Below are positions 1-10,555 of a stretch of DNA of 64,000 nt, one piece after another. This DNA comes from Isoetes taiwanensis (taxonomy: Eukaryota > Streptophyta > Lycopodiopsida > Isoetales > Isoetaceae), in contig JAJEKV010000112.1 of the NCBI GenBank assembly GCA_021234155.1, positions 2,348,282 through 2,412,281 of the forward strand, given 5' to 3'. A program made the position numbers and the translations under genes. The notes beneath the pieces were generated by a model. It was given only the letters and a program-made list of their open reading frames with translations, was not told where the DNA came from and did not search any database. Position 1 is the first letter of the stretch. The number at the start of each line of letters is the position of its first letter.

Positions 1-2191
1 TATATTGAGTTGAGCATTCAGTGCAATGAAGTCATTGCAAACACCATATACAGAGAGCCTTTGATAGAGAAGCTGCAACAACTACGGCATCAACACAAGG
101 CATATGGATGTCCTCCGCAAGGGCCCATTGGTACTGCTACAACATCGGCATGGAAGGTATTTTGTATTTTTAGCTCACCAACATCGCGGCCGCGATTATG
201 CTGACCATTTATTTTTCAGGACTTCCACGAGATAGCTACTACAACATTGAAGGTGAAGGAGCTAAAAGATGAAAATCAGTTCATTTTTATGGAGGAGCGC
301 GTCTTCAAAAAACTAATGGAAGTGGCCAACAAATGGGTGAGCAGAAAACTCTGTGATGAACATGGGGATCTACCTGACAGGCCAACGAAGGACTTCTTCA
401 ACAAAACTTGGCTAAGATTCCTTAGAGGTATGTCTAATGCAGAGGTTTCTCAGCTGCTTGATGAGATTTTGGAAGGAAAGACATACCTTAAGGTGCAAGC
501 GGGATATCACAGCAGGTATGATTGCAAGCAGCGCGCCATTGACATTAGAAGCTTGACCTTCATGCGCAGAGAGATTGTGTCCTATGCTTCCAGCTTGCTT
601 CAGAAAGAATACTCTTCTTTTGAAGAATTGTTGTCTGAGTTTCCTGAGTTCACTGAACAGCGGATTCTTGATATTTCTGATTCGGATACAGAATACGTGA
701 AGTCCAATTACAACAAAGATCATGTCGTGGGTAATTTGCCCGTTGCATTTTTAGAGACGATCAGATTCGATTTTGAAACCTGAAGAGGCTATCAAAATCA
801 AACAGAAAAAAAATGTTGTTCACGCAGTGACAAAGGAAGGGATTCCTACGTCCACTCCAGTATCTGAGAATGCAACACTGGTGTTCATTGACATGAGGGG
901 GTTCTCTACAATATGGAACTGCAAAAAGTACATGGAGCTCTTTACAAGAGTATCCAGCATGACAATTGCTAATCTTTATCACCTGGTTATTCTGATGCGG
1001 TCTGTGAACTTGCCAGATTGCTTGTACAGTCAAAAGCAGATTCAAGGCGGCTCCCATATTTCTGTAAGCACGTATGACGAGCAAGGATGGGAGAACAAGA
1101 AAAGAGTAAAGGAGTATCAGTATTACATCACCCATATGTGCATTAACAGAAGCGACTCCAGGGTAATGCCGATATTGCCTGAGCTGGAGCTTCATTTGAC
1201 ACCGGTGAGCTCAGCACCAAAGAACACCCCCTTGCCACCAATGCATGTCACTGGAAATGAAGAAGCTGATGAGAAAATGAGAAAAAAATGGCAGACTTAC
1301 TTCACGGGTAAACCAAGATACAAGTTTGTCGGAATGGAAGGTGATCATGTGCTAAAGTGCCAGTTGAAGACATCATATGCTTACTACATTGTTGATCAGC
1401 TGGTGCCCAAGGATGGTTGTGTCCTTGATTTCTTCTCAGCTGGTACTGCTTCCCGTGTCGCCTTAATGCAAGGAAAGAAAAGTATTGCATTCGAGAGCCA
1501 AGGTAAAGTATGTCGATTTCTTAGGGCTTTCTTGCATAAGCTTGAAAGAATGGTTTGCCAGGGCACTGGGGAGTCATATGAAGAGGAGAAAGCAGACACT
1601 GCAAATGATCCTGACAAGATCAATATAAATATTACCCAAAAAACAGATATATCTAACCTTGATGAAATCTTGGATCAAATGGATGCACAGAGCTACGAGC
1701 AAAGGATGCAGCAGACGAAAAGACTTTTAGAGTCTACAGAGAAAGGTATTAATGCGCTAGAGCCTATGTTTTAAAAATTGGGGGCTTTAAACAAAAAATT
1801 TGATGCGTACATGCCTTTCTTGACAGACGGATCAAATTTCGAATACATAGGAATCAACGAGGAACTTGCGCATCATGAGGGTGAGCCAAGTGGTACACAA
1901 GAGCACCAGGTTGTAACCAAGAAAAAGAAGCTCTTCCACACACCAGAAATCGACTGTGGTGTCCAAAATCCCGCATCGGTGGAAGGCAGCGCAATGGATA
2001 CTGAGACGGAAGAACCCGATCCACATCTCCAAGTCCTTGCACAGGCCATATCTGTAGACATCCCAGATGTAACAGGCTATACAGAGATGGACACATCCGA
2101 GGTTATAAGAAGGGGCTAGGAACATGTTGCTAGGATATCTACGGAGTTAGGTGTTGTACCTGAATCAGTATCAGAAACCCAGATGGAGTAA
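1..2191 (+). pseudogene. ParB/DNA-methyltransferase-like gene, copy A (broken)
   Basis: The visible exons are 1-156 and 220-2191, joined in frame by a 63-bp GT-AG intron (157-219) that contains a GCGGCCGC palindrome. The window opens inside the exon encoding the end of the ParB-like region. The middle part is helical and unassigned. The C-terminal part has a possible degenerate motif IV (VFIDMRGF) and then motif I (LDFFSAGTASRVAL, about 1424-1465), the order seen in beta-class N4/N6 methyltransferases. Canonical D/N-PP-Y and FxGxG are not preserved, so activity is doubtful. Compared with copy B there is one extra T near 767-769 (frameshift), CAA to TAA at about 1772 and CAG to TAG at about 2117. 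It is therefore a pseudogene, but it preserves the uninterrupted target site of the 31-kb transposon at about 770-785. Confidence 0.7.
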
Positions 2192-2702
2192 ATTCTGCCG
2201 CTCTGGCAAACAATTGTACGCTGTTATTTCTATGGAATATAATCTATAAGGGTTTGAATAATTGCACAATTTTGTGTTCTTTATTATTTAGAGTTTTGTT
2301 TCTTGTCTAAACTTTCCTCTAGCTTAAGAATTCGGATCAAAAGAGGTAGCTAAACAGCTCAAAATGTTCGCCGCCGCGATCTTCGCTATCACTTTCTTGT
2401 CTGTCATCCATATTTAGACCTGTACGGACTTGTGATCTTCTATCTATGGATTAGCTAAGCAGCTTCAAATCTTCGCCGTCGCGATCCTGCTGAGTATTTT
2501 TACTCTTTCTAATGGATAGCTCTTACTCTGAAAGGAGCTTGGGATGGCCTTATAAATGTCGAATTCGGATACATCGCTGGTTGTGGCAGAAAATCATCAA
2601 AATAAACGGCAACTTTTACTCAGTTGCGACGACTTACGGAGTTTTATAGAGAACCAAGAACTTATTTCATACTAAACGAGAATTCCAAAATTCTCTAATT
2701 AA
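2192..2702 (+). other. 3' flank of ParB/MTase element copy A
   Basis: This is non-coding sequence shared almost base for base, inverted, with 21248-21728. It contains repeated GCCGYCGCGATC-type motifs near 2370 and 2475, each followed by CTGCTGAG or a variant. No gene is visible. Confidence 0.6.
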
Positions 2703-3971
2703 TTAATTCTTGCTTTCTAATGCTTCGCAGAAAGAATACGTGATATCACAGCCAAACGCATCTGAAAACTTAAGTAAATTTACACCTTCAGATAACCTAC
2801 AAGATAACATAATTGTGTCCAAGATTCTGTCCTCTAGGCTTCCTTCAGGAAAATCAATGTTGCCTCCCATTGCCTCTAATTTATCTACGAACATCGCATA
2901 ATCCTTCATTTTCTTGGGTCTCGAAAATCTTTTCTGTTCAGTATAACTCGTAGATCCTAATCCAAATCCGTAATATGGCTGATTACGCCAGTAAACAAGA
3001 TTGTGCTTGCATTTGAACCCCTCTTTTGCATAATTACTCACTTCATAATGTTCATAGCCAAAATTTTGAAAAAACGTCGATGCAGTTTTATAAACTTCAG
3101 CAGAGGTCTCATCATCTGGAAGAGGAGACTGCCCTGCTTTGAACCAACTATCAAATTTTGTGCCTTTCTCAATTTGCAAATCATAGACAGAGACATGTGC
3201 TGGATTGGCTGATGCCACCTGGGTTAGAGAATCCTGCCACAGTTCAATAGTCTGATGAGGAAGTGATGAAATCAGATCGACACTCCAATTCTGAATCCCA
3301 GTCCCAGCAATTCCCTCAATAGCATTATAAATGTCTTTCACGTCATGAGATCTCCCACAAGCTTTAAGCAACTCTTCACTAAATGATTGAACACCTAATG
3401 AAATCCTATTAATACCATATTCCTCTATTTCTCTAAGTTCAAAAGGACCATATGTTCCAGGATCCATTTCAATGGAAATTTCAGATGCAGAAGATAAACC
3501 ATAATTCAATCTAACACAATCTATAATACGATGGAGTAGATATGGAGGAAGCAAGGAAGGAGTTCCTCCACCAAAGAATAGGGTTTCTAAAGGGCGCCCT
3601 AAATGGCATTTAGAAGTTGCAATAATTTCTCTACAGACTAAATCCACATAATCCAGCATTAAGTCATTCTGGTTGCTTGCCTGTTTGCCAAGCGCCATAA
3701 TGGTGAAGTCGCAGTAGAAGCAGCGGCGGCGGCAAAAGGGAATATGAACATATGCAGAGGTAGGGCAGGCATCGAAAGCGCCTGAAACCATGTTGCGTTT
3801 GCCTTGAACTGAAAGGGCATGGAGACTTACAGTGTTAGAACTATGTCTGGCCACTGGTGTGAGAGCTGAGACAAGGCTCCATCTCCATCTCCATCTCCAT
3901 CTAAACAGCGAAGAAAGGAGCCATGCTGGAGATGGGAGCGACATTTTAAACCCAGGATTCAATCGGACCAC
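2703..3971 (-). CDS. HemW-like radical SAM protein, C-terminus truncated
   Basis: The 422-residue ORF resembles HemW/RSAD1, the oxygen-independent coproporphyrinogen-oxidase-like family thought to act in heme handling in organelles. It has the radical-SAM motif C80-x3-C84-x2-C87 (HIPFCRRRCFYCDF), followed by a GGGTPS motif at about 134-139 that contacts the methionine moiety of SAM. The first ~60 residues are basic and Ser-rich and could be a transit peptide. A (CTCCAT)n hexanucleotide repeat near 3877-3901 encodes a WRWRWRW run there. The ORF is uninterrupted. Its last three codons and stop (ESKN-stop) lie inside the terminus of ParB/MTase element copy A. The usual C-terminal HemN-type domain (several tens of residues) is therefore missing. 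It is probably non-functional or altered; no rescue sequence is seen in the window. Confidence 0.8.
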   Translation of the reverse strand: MVRLNPGFKMSLPSPAWLLSSLFRWRWRWRWSLVSALTPVARHSSNTVSLHALSVQGKRNMVSGAFDACPTSAYVHIPFCRRRCFYCDFTIMALGKQASNQNDLMLDYVDLVCREIIATSKCHLGRPLETLFFGGGTPSLLPPYLLHRIIDCVRLNYGLSSASEISIEMDPGTYGPFELREIEEYGINRISLGVQSFSEELLKACGRSHDVKDIYNAIEGIAGTGIQNWSVDLISSLPHQTIELWQDSLTQVASANPAHVSVYDLQIEKGTKFDSWFKAGQSPLPDDETSAEVYKTASTFFQNFGYEHYEVSNYAKEGFKCKHNLVYWRNQPYYGFGLGSTSYTEQKRFSRPKKMKDYAMFVDKLEAMGGNIDFPEGSLEDRILDTIMLSCRLSEGVNLLKFSDAFGCDITYSFCEALESKN

Positions 3972-6026
3972 GACTTCGGAATTTCGGCTGGGGCATATTC
4001 AACTTCGGAATTTCGGCTGGACGTATTCGGCTCACAGTTTAGATTAGGTTGAATAGGCAGGTCGAATACCCCTTATGCCGGTTTTTTCCCGCTGGCAAAC
4101 AAAACAGAAGATGCAGGCCGAATACCACGCTAGGGTATTCGGCTCAAAGTTTACTGGAATCGAGGCCGAAATGTGGTGCCAATATTTCTTTCGAATGGCT
4201 TGTACATTATATCGAACACTAGGCTGCAAATTATTATGAATTTAATGAATGTGATGTGATATTCTCTACATTTGAACTATTGAGCAAAGACGTTGCTGGC
4301 AGTTCATGGTTGATGTTATGCTAAGTTTCTAAGTCTACTGTAGAATTCACAATTTATTGTGACCCTAACTATGGTTGGACAGGGTTAACCAATGTGTACT
4401 TTATCCGGGCAAAGTGTGACTTCCAACTAGATTGCTTATGTTGGGCCCTAAGTATTCATAATGAAAGATGGTGGAACCCGTGAATTTGGAGTAAATTGCT
4501 GACTTTTCTATGTTTTGGTAAGGGGTTTGGTGTAAGAAAGTTTATGCAAAAAAATGCTTAGAACTCTACCAGGATGTTAGAGGGCATGTTTTGCCATGAA
4601 TATCACTTGGTTGTTCTTTCGAGTATGGACAATTGCTTGGTTGTGATCAATCATCAAAGGAGTTGACCATGTTTTTAACTTGGTTGCTGATATGGGTGGG
4701 ATGGGATTTATTCAGTCCAATCACTCTATGATTATGTACAACAATACCATGACCAGTTTTAATATACATGAGGCTTGAAGAATCAATGCAGTGCAAAGGA
4801 TGTTGTTTTCCTTAGATTATTTCTAGAGACCCAGATAATTTTTGTTTTTAAAGGGCCACATGAAAAGCGTGACTATGTGAAAGATGTTTTTGAAAAAGTT
4901 GATAAGGGAGCTTTTGCACTCACAATAACGGTATGCATTAACGTGTTCTGGTTTGGTACTGTTAAGCAATGCTTCTAATATGTTCCAACATGGTCTGACT
5001 GCTGAAATGGGTGTTCTAAGCTATTCTGAATTTACATTCTTCTTATATACCTCGATTCATCTTATTGCTAGGTGGAAAGTGATTTTGTTCCTATTATGGC
5101 AAGATCAAAAGCAGTCTTATCAAGCTTGGCTGCAGTTTCAAAGTGGGGAATTTGTTATAATTGGGAACACTGAGCAGTGTGGTTTAAGGTGAAGCAGTTT
5201 AGTCCTTCAGTTTGGGAGGTTCACCTGGTGAAGCAGAAATCAAAAGACTAGAACATGTGCTTGATTTGAAAGGTAAAAGGGGGGATGACTGGTATACAAG
5301 AACAACAGTGGATTCAGCTTTTTTCAGATAATTTTATGCATTTATCTCCTTGATCATGTTCATGGTAGTCCTTGATCATGTTCGTGGTAGCATATTATTT
5401 CCTTGAATTTGGAGCGAATTTGTCTTTAAGGTACAAAAATGCTACTGAATAAGCAAATAATCTTGTGACAGAAGTTCTGAGGGAGCTTGCTGATGGGCTA
5501 AAGGCCAAATTAAACACAATTATTTTTGTTTCCCTCTTTTGCATTATTGCAAATATTCTTTTTGGTCATGTAAGGTCAGTATTCAGCTACTTATTTTACT
5601 GTTCCTGCTTGTCTTGTATTGCATAGCATTTTCTTGTTTTTCCTTTCAAGACCCCCTCTTGTTCCATCATATTGGTTGTGTGGACACAAGATAAATTGCC
5701 AGAATGATGATAAAGATAAGAGAAGAAAGATACAAACCAAGATAGGAACCCCAGGAACTTCAAACAAAATAAAGCAACTAACCAATGACGTGTATGATTT
5801 TGCAAGCTCTTATCATTCCTCTTGAAGCGGAACTCTGTAATGCATGTTGAGTCGTATAGTCTCTTCTAAAGAACAACAAAATATCCTTCCTCCACAAGGA
5901 TTGCCCATCTTTGCTTACGTTTTCTGTGTCAAAACAGTCCTGTTCCGGCCGCCTTTGGTAGGGTTTGCAGTATTGGATATTGTGTTTCAGATCTTTTAGA
6001 TTAAGGCTTCCGCTTTGATTTAACTT
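3972..6026. other. Intergenic region with exon-like scraps
   Basis: No intact gene is present. Short exon-like stretches on the + strand appear protein-derived: about 4790-4929, ending at a possible GT donor with residues such as KGPHEKRDYVKDVFEKVDKG, and about 5075-5145. I do not recognise the parent gene and the pieces do not join into an open frame. Near 4000 there is a short direct repeat of a CGGAATTTCGGCTGG-like sequence. Confidence 0.35.
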
Positions 6027-7202
6027 TTGTATATAGCCGCTTTGATTTCATTTAGAACCATGACAGAAAGGGCCAGTAATAAGGAGAGATTTGGTGTAAG
6101 GATGGCCAGGGAAAAGAAAAAGCCTCCTACTCAGGATTCATTGTTTGCACAGGAGGTCCCTCGTCCCATAAGTGCTCGGTCTAGCATACAGCTCCATGGT
6201 CAGGGGCAAGCTAATTCCAGTGTAATAATGGATTTGCCATCTTCTCTTTTTGGTCCCCAGCGGCATCTTCATATCGGCACAAGCAGGCCTGGTACATTTA
6301 CCTTCCAAGATCGGGAGGATCTCCAAAGTGCTCTAGACCTGCAAGTTCAGTGTTTGCCGCCGACACTTCGTGACCAAGTATGACTCATTCATTCTGAGGG
6401 AGGAATGACGGCCACATCTATGATCGTGTCTATTGAGAGATGGACACACTTATTACAGTTAATACATGCCTTCGTTCCAGACCCTAAAGCCCAGTATGTG
6501 GGCACAAGTGATGCCTCAGTACAGACACTAGATACCGAATTACAGCCACAGAAGAAACATTGTGTTGAAGCGGAAGTGCAGACATTGGAAAAAGAACATG
6601 TTGAGGTGGGCGTACAGACATCTCCACAATCCCAAGGGGACCAGGAGTCGCAGTGCCGAGCTAGTAGACAGGAGCAGGCTGCCTCAGTATCTTCTGTTAT
6701 TAGGAGCCTGAACTTGCGTATTATAGGGGTTGCAGAGGCAGAAGATGATGTCCTTTCTGATATGGATGCTGCTTTGCATTTTTTCACTGATGTCATGCAT
6801 GTGAAGGCTGATGGAGTTGTCTCTGCTACTAGGGTGGGAGCGGCAAGACTTGATCGTCCTCGCCATCTTTTGGTTCAGTTTCAAGACACTCTTAGCCGCT
6901 TACATGTTCTTCAGCATGGAAACCATCTCAGAGAGACTAGTTTCTCAAGATGCAGGGAGGACCTCTCCCTCTTCAATTGTGTAACCGTAAGGAGGAGCTC
7001 ACGCAAGGTGAGGGCAGCCAGCCTGCAAAAAGAAATGGGCGGTGTCGGGGGAGGTGCAAAGAATTATTCTAGATCAATGGCCTTCCAATCCTTGGACTGG
7101 CTATGTCTAGATAATTTTAGAAGCATAAGTTTACCACCAGCATTAGCATTATCTTATCTTATTCTTGGTAGTCTTTTAATATTTGGTTATTGTGTTTGGT
7201 GA
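6027..7202 (+). mobile_element. L1-type LINE ORF1-like fragment
   Basis: A single reading frame broken by one TGA (6381-6383) gives two ORFs, 6027-6383 and 6405-7202. Residues of the second ORF such as LNLRIIGVAEAEDD, then SATRVG and PRHLLVQF, follow the pattern of the RNA-binding domain of L1 ORF1 proteins (N-L-x-I-x-G-V, a helical spacer, A-x-R-V-G, P-R-x-x-L-V-x-F). The N-terminal part is basic and contains repeated QT-x-E segments. No ORF2 endonuclease/reverse transcriptase follows. After 7202 the sequence becomes ordinary AT-rich DNA. A related ORF1 end at 20655-20990 runs directly into a LINE-like tail. It is a decayed copy and not expected to be active. Confidence 0.6.
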
Positions 7203-8084
7203 TGGGGCCTAGTCCCCAGGTTTTAGATGGGTTGTTGCCCTTGCATGTGATGTGAATTATATTGTCCCTTTAAGATGTTTCTATAAGTTCGTTCTTTAGA
7301 TAGTTAAATAATAGAGAGTAAATGACATGGCATAATGGTGACATGGCAAAAGGCTGACTCAAATAAGAGAAGTTAGAATTAAAAAAAAGGGGCTGAGAAC
7401 GTGAGAAAGAGGGGAAGGCAGAGATCAGAGTGATAAGAAGAGAGAGAAATAGTGATTTGAAGAAGCGATTTTGGAGGTAAGGATTAAACCTGATGTTTGT
7501 TTTAAAAGAAAAGGGGAATTCATCTTAAGAGTAAGAATAACTATGGGCTGGGGTATCAGAGAAACAAGTGCTCTTGTAATTTCGATTCTTTATGACTGCT
7601 CTAAACCATGAATTGATGGTTCTTATACGAACCAAGAGCCGAAATTCTCCTATTAAGCCAACTCCAGACCTGATAGATCCCTCTGGGATCATTTTCACTG
7701 TGCAATGAAAGGAATCCGGCTGCTGTTTGCGCTAGAAAGGGAAATAGATGGGGCTTCACAATCCATGTCACAAGAAACCATGAATCGTATAGGTAAACAA
7801 GAAAGATCAGGCACAAATAGGTCTTCTGGAACACGATTTCAACATGCCTTGTGGGACAGTGATTCTTCTATTTTCTGATAACAATGGCCTTTATCTGCTA
7901 AGAATCAACTAAGAAGCAAACTTAGATTACAGATTTCGATCTTCTTCTGTATTACCTAGGTCGGGCCGTCCAAATCGTGCCGCGCGTCATATTTTAGGGC
8001 ATGAAACAGTTTTAGTTAGGTCTGTTGTAATTTTATTGAGGTTAAGTATAAAACTAAATTGAAATATATAAATATGTGTAGTTG
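7203..8084. other. Non-coding, no gene recognised
   Basis: AT-rich sequence with purine-rich stretches (about 7375-7450). Short ORFs on both strands show no recognisable motif. Confidence 0.4.
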
Positions 8085-8768
8085 TGTTTTATTGGTTAAG
8101 GTGTGTGTCTTTCATCAAAATGGCAAGGGTTCAATCCTTGGTTTGTGCAAGTAATTTTGCTGAATTATCTAGCTTTAATATACGACACGGTCAACCATTT
8201 AATATAGGATTCGAATTTATATTAGATACCTTAATTTAACAAGATCCATTTAGATAAGTTATTCACTTGGGAATTTTTTTTGTAAGATAAGTCTTGAACG
8301 TAGTTAGATACTTTGCAAGATCAATTTGAATCTTAGTTAGACATTCAAGAAGGCTAAATTATTTGACCTTCTATCATGTTGCTAGCCTAGTTGCACCTTG
8401 GTCTGCCCACAGCTCTCCGGGGAGACTAAGCAGAAACCGAGGCCATGAGTGCTAGTCACTCGACACTAGCGAGTGGGCACTGATGAAGCTCGCTAGTGAG
8501 GACTTGGCATTGGTCATGTCAAGTTGCACCTAGATGAAGGTGGTCTCATGAGCTAGAGACCAGTAGCTCAGGGATGCCGCAACATGCTATTTTTGGGTTG
8601 TGGGTCGATATGCAGGTTCTGCACCCGTGGATCCTGAGGTATTTGTGTTATGTATCTAAGTATTAATCAGTGTCGGGCGAAGGACCGTCACATTGCATGT
8701 GCCGTCCCATAACCCGTTGGGTTCCCGTGGACGTAAAAATTTCTTATCTTATCTTATCTTATCTAATA
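8085..8768 (+). mobile_element. SINE-like element with tRNA-like head and (TTATC)n tail
   Basis: A tRNA-like RNA polymerase III promoter is visible: an A-box-like TGGTTAAGGTG at 8093 and a B-box GGTTCAATCC at 8128-8137, correctly spaced. The right end has a LINE-type tail (GGGTTCCCGTGGACGTAAAAA, about 8718-8738) followed by four TTATC repeats. Similar tails occur at 8969, 20918 and 50530. Whether the head and this tail belong to one insertion is uncertain, because 8170-8395 is AT-rich and may be unrelated. Confidence 0.4.
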
Positions 8769-9010
8769 TGACGTCCCTGGGCTTGTTGGGGTCATACCTT
8801 CAAGAGATTATGGATATACGGACTCAGTTGTATATTGAATTGCCCTATACAATTGTACAGTATACCAGCATACTTATTACTGCTAAGGTTTTTCCCTCGA
8901 AAACCCTTCGGGGCGTGGGTTTTTTAATCCTGACAGTAATACGCTTGCTGCTCTCTTTTTGTTTGGGTCCCATGGGTCAATTGGTCTCCGTGGACGATAA
9001 AAGTTTATAC
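8769..9010 (+). mobile_element. Second LINE/SINE 3' tail
   Basis: The segment ends in a variant of the same tail (CCCATGGGTCAATTGGTCTC then CGTGGACGATAAAA, about 8969-9004). It directly follows the (TTATC)n tail of the preceding element and is probably an independent 5'-truncated insertion. No coding capacity was recognised. Confidence 0.35.
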
Positions 9011-9805
9011 ATTTGGGGCAAAGTTAAATCCAGAAATATGTGGCGATTATAAATGTATTGAAAGGTTATCCTATTCTGCTTCTATCATAAGTGGCAAAAA
9101 ACATTCCGCCACATTTGATAAATTAGCCAGAGAGTAAAAGAAAAATGTGAGGCTTATTAAATATGGGAAGTTATTGCTGCATATTGCATTACTGCCTCTT
9201 TTGGATGACTATAGTTATTATGTCTCTGCACCTTGTCCCACCCAAGTGATTCAGCCAGAACCATTAGTTTGTTTTTGCAGCGAGGGTAAGAGATAGGGTT
9301 GGGCATTCCCAGATCTTGATGAGCTTATTGAAATCCAAGGAAATCTAACAAAGACAAATCCAGTAAGTTGAGAAATTCTATTTATTGCTTATATATCTAG
9401 CATCAATTGTTTGAACGAAAAGTTGCGCTTTAGAATAGTAAAATACACGATGAATTGTTTTGCTTGGACTTTATAAGGAAAAAATAGATCATGCATTTAC
9501 AATTGCTAATTGGATAAAAGTCCAAAGGTTGAAGTTATATGTACACGTAGGTTTATCATTTAAAATCTGGCAGAGCATAAACTGTTCTCCATTTGCTTGA
9601 AAGGTCCCATATGGGAATATCAATGCTATAGTCAGATCAGATAATGCATCATATACTAGTCAGTTGAGAAATTTAGTGCACTCTGCAATATGGTTGATCT
9701 TTCCACAAATTTGTATTGCATCTACCGCTTTGACTAAGATCACAATACAAATGCCCACCAAAGTTACACCACCTTCAAGGCACATGCATGCCAATTACTA
9801 TGGTA
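9011..9805. other. Non-coding, no gene recognised
   Basis: AT-rich sequence with no convincing exon, RNA gene or repeat. It may contain intron remnants of the helicase pseudogene that follows. Confidence 0.35.
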
Positions 9806-10555
9806 AGGTTCGTGTCGTTCTGTACTTTGTATAAGGTCCATTATTTGAACACTCTCTTTTCAAAGGTAACAGCTTGTGCTGCTTTGTCCACTCACTTAAA
9901 AAGGAAAGACTTACATGGGACTGTGCTATGTGGAGCTTCATATCAATCAGTCTATAATATTCTGCAATTCCGTGGACTAGGTTGAGCTGTTGGCGAAGAA
10001 AATTATAGAATTTGGATATTCTTGTTTCTACATTCATGCGAAAATGTTGCAATCACACTGTAACAGGGTGTTCCATGACTTCATAATGGAGCTTGTCGAA
10101 ACCTTGTTTCCTCGGGTATGAGAAGATTTGGGCCATATTGCATATCGAGAGGAATTTTATTTCTTTTGTTAATAAATGGATCTTTGGCTTTAGATTTGTT
10201 TACTCATGGAATTATATCCAAGCTATCAATGTGGTTATTAATTTTGACTTCCCAAAAAACTCAGACCTATCTTCACAGGGTAACTACTAAACTTATGCTA
10301 TCACAACTCCTCTCAGGTTAATAACTTGGCTTAAACTTTGTTCTTTCAGGTAAGGCAGTCCGGCAGGTTTAGACATCTTGGACTTGCTGTCAATCTCATT
10401 ACATATCAGGACCAGTTTAGCCTGTAAGAACTTTTGTATTTTTTTGTGTCGTCCTATGTTTAGTCTTTTTCTTACATCTATACTTCGAACTTTTGCAGGT
10501 ACAGAATTGAACAAGAGCTAGGTACAGAATTCAAGCCAATCCCCCACAGATAGAT
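9806..10555 (+). pseudogene. DDX6/DHH1-family DEAD-box RNA helicase pseudogene
   Basis: Several blocks match the C-terminal RecA domain of the DDX6/DHH1/plant RH6-RH8-RH12 helicases, which act in mRNA decapping and P-bodies. In order they are VHYLNTLFSK (about 9836), a decayed QSIIFCNS block (about 9943), VELLAKKI and [11 protein letters not shown] (9980-10050), INVVINFDFPKNS (about 10225), GRFRHLGLAVNLITY (about 10360-10405) and YRIEQELGTEFKPIPP (about 10499-10545). Introns are retained, for example a GT...CAG gap between about 10421 and 10498, so this is a genomic duplicate and not a retrocopy. In-frame stops, frameshifts and loss of the HRxGR motif show it is dead. The N-terminal DEAD domain is absent. 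Confidence 0.8.

Larger units (their letters stand above)
1..2716 (+). mobile_element. ParB/MTase element, copy A (5' part outside window)
   Basis: This block is repeated, inverted, as the two halves of copy B (21248-23037 and 54026 onward). Homology runs through the coding part, the 3' flank (2192-2716) and ends with the AT-rich terminus AATTAATTAATTCTTGCTTT at 2716. There it meets the HemW-like gene, and copy B stops at the same base (21248). That shared sharp end marks a real element boundary. The 3' flank carries motifs of the type GCGRCNGCGATCCTGCTGAG near 2370 and 2475. Inverted counterparts occur at the 5' side of copy B, which suggests subterminal inverted repeats. The 5' end lies outside the window, so target duplication cannot be tested. 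Element status is inference from the shared boundary. Confidence 0.7.

Noticed and set aside
8093-8150. A genuine tRNA gene
   Set aside because: A- and B-box-like sequences are present but no complete cloverleaf or anticodon arm could be folded by eye. A SINE head is more likely.
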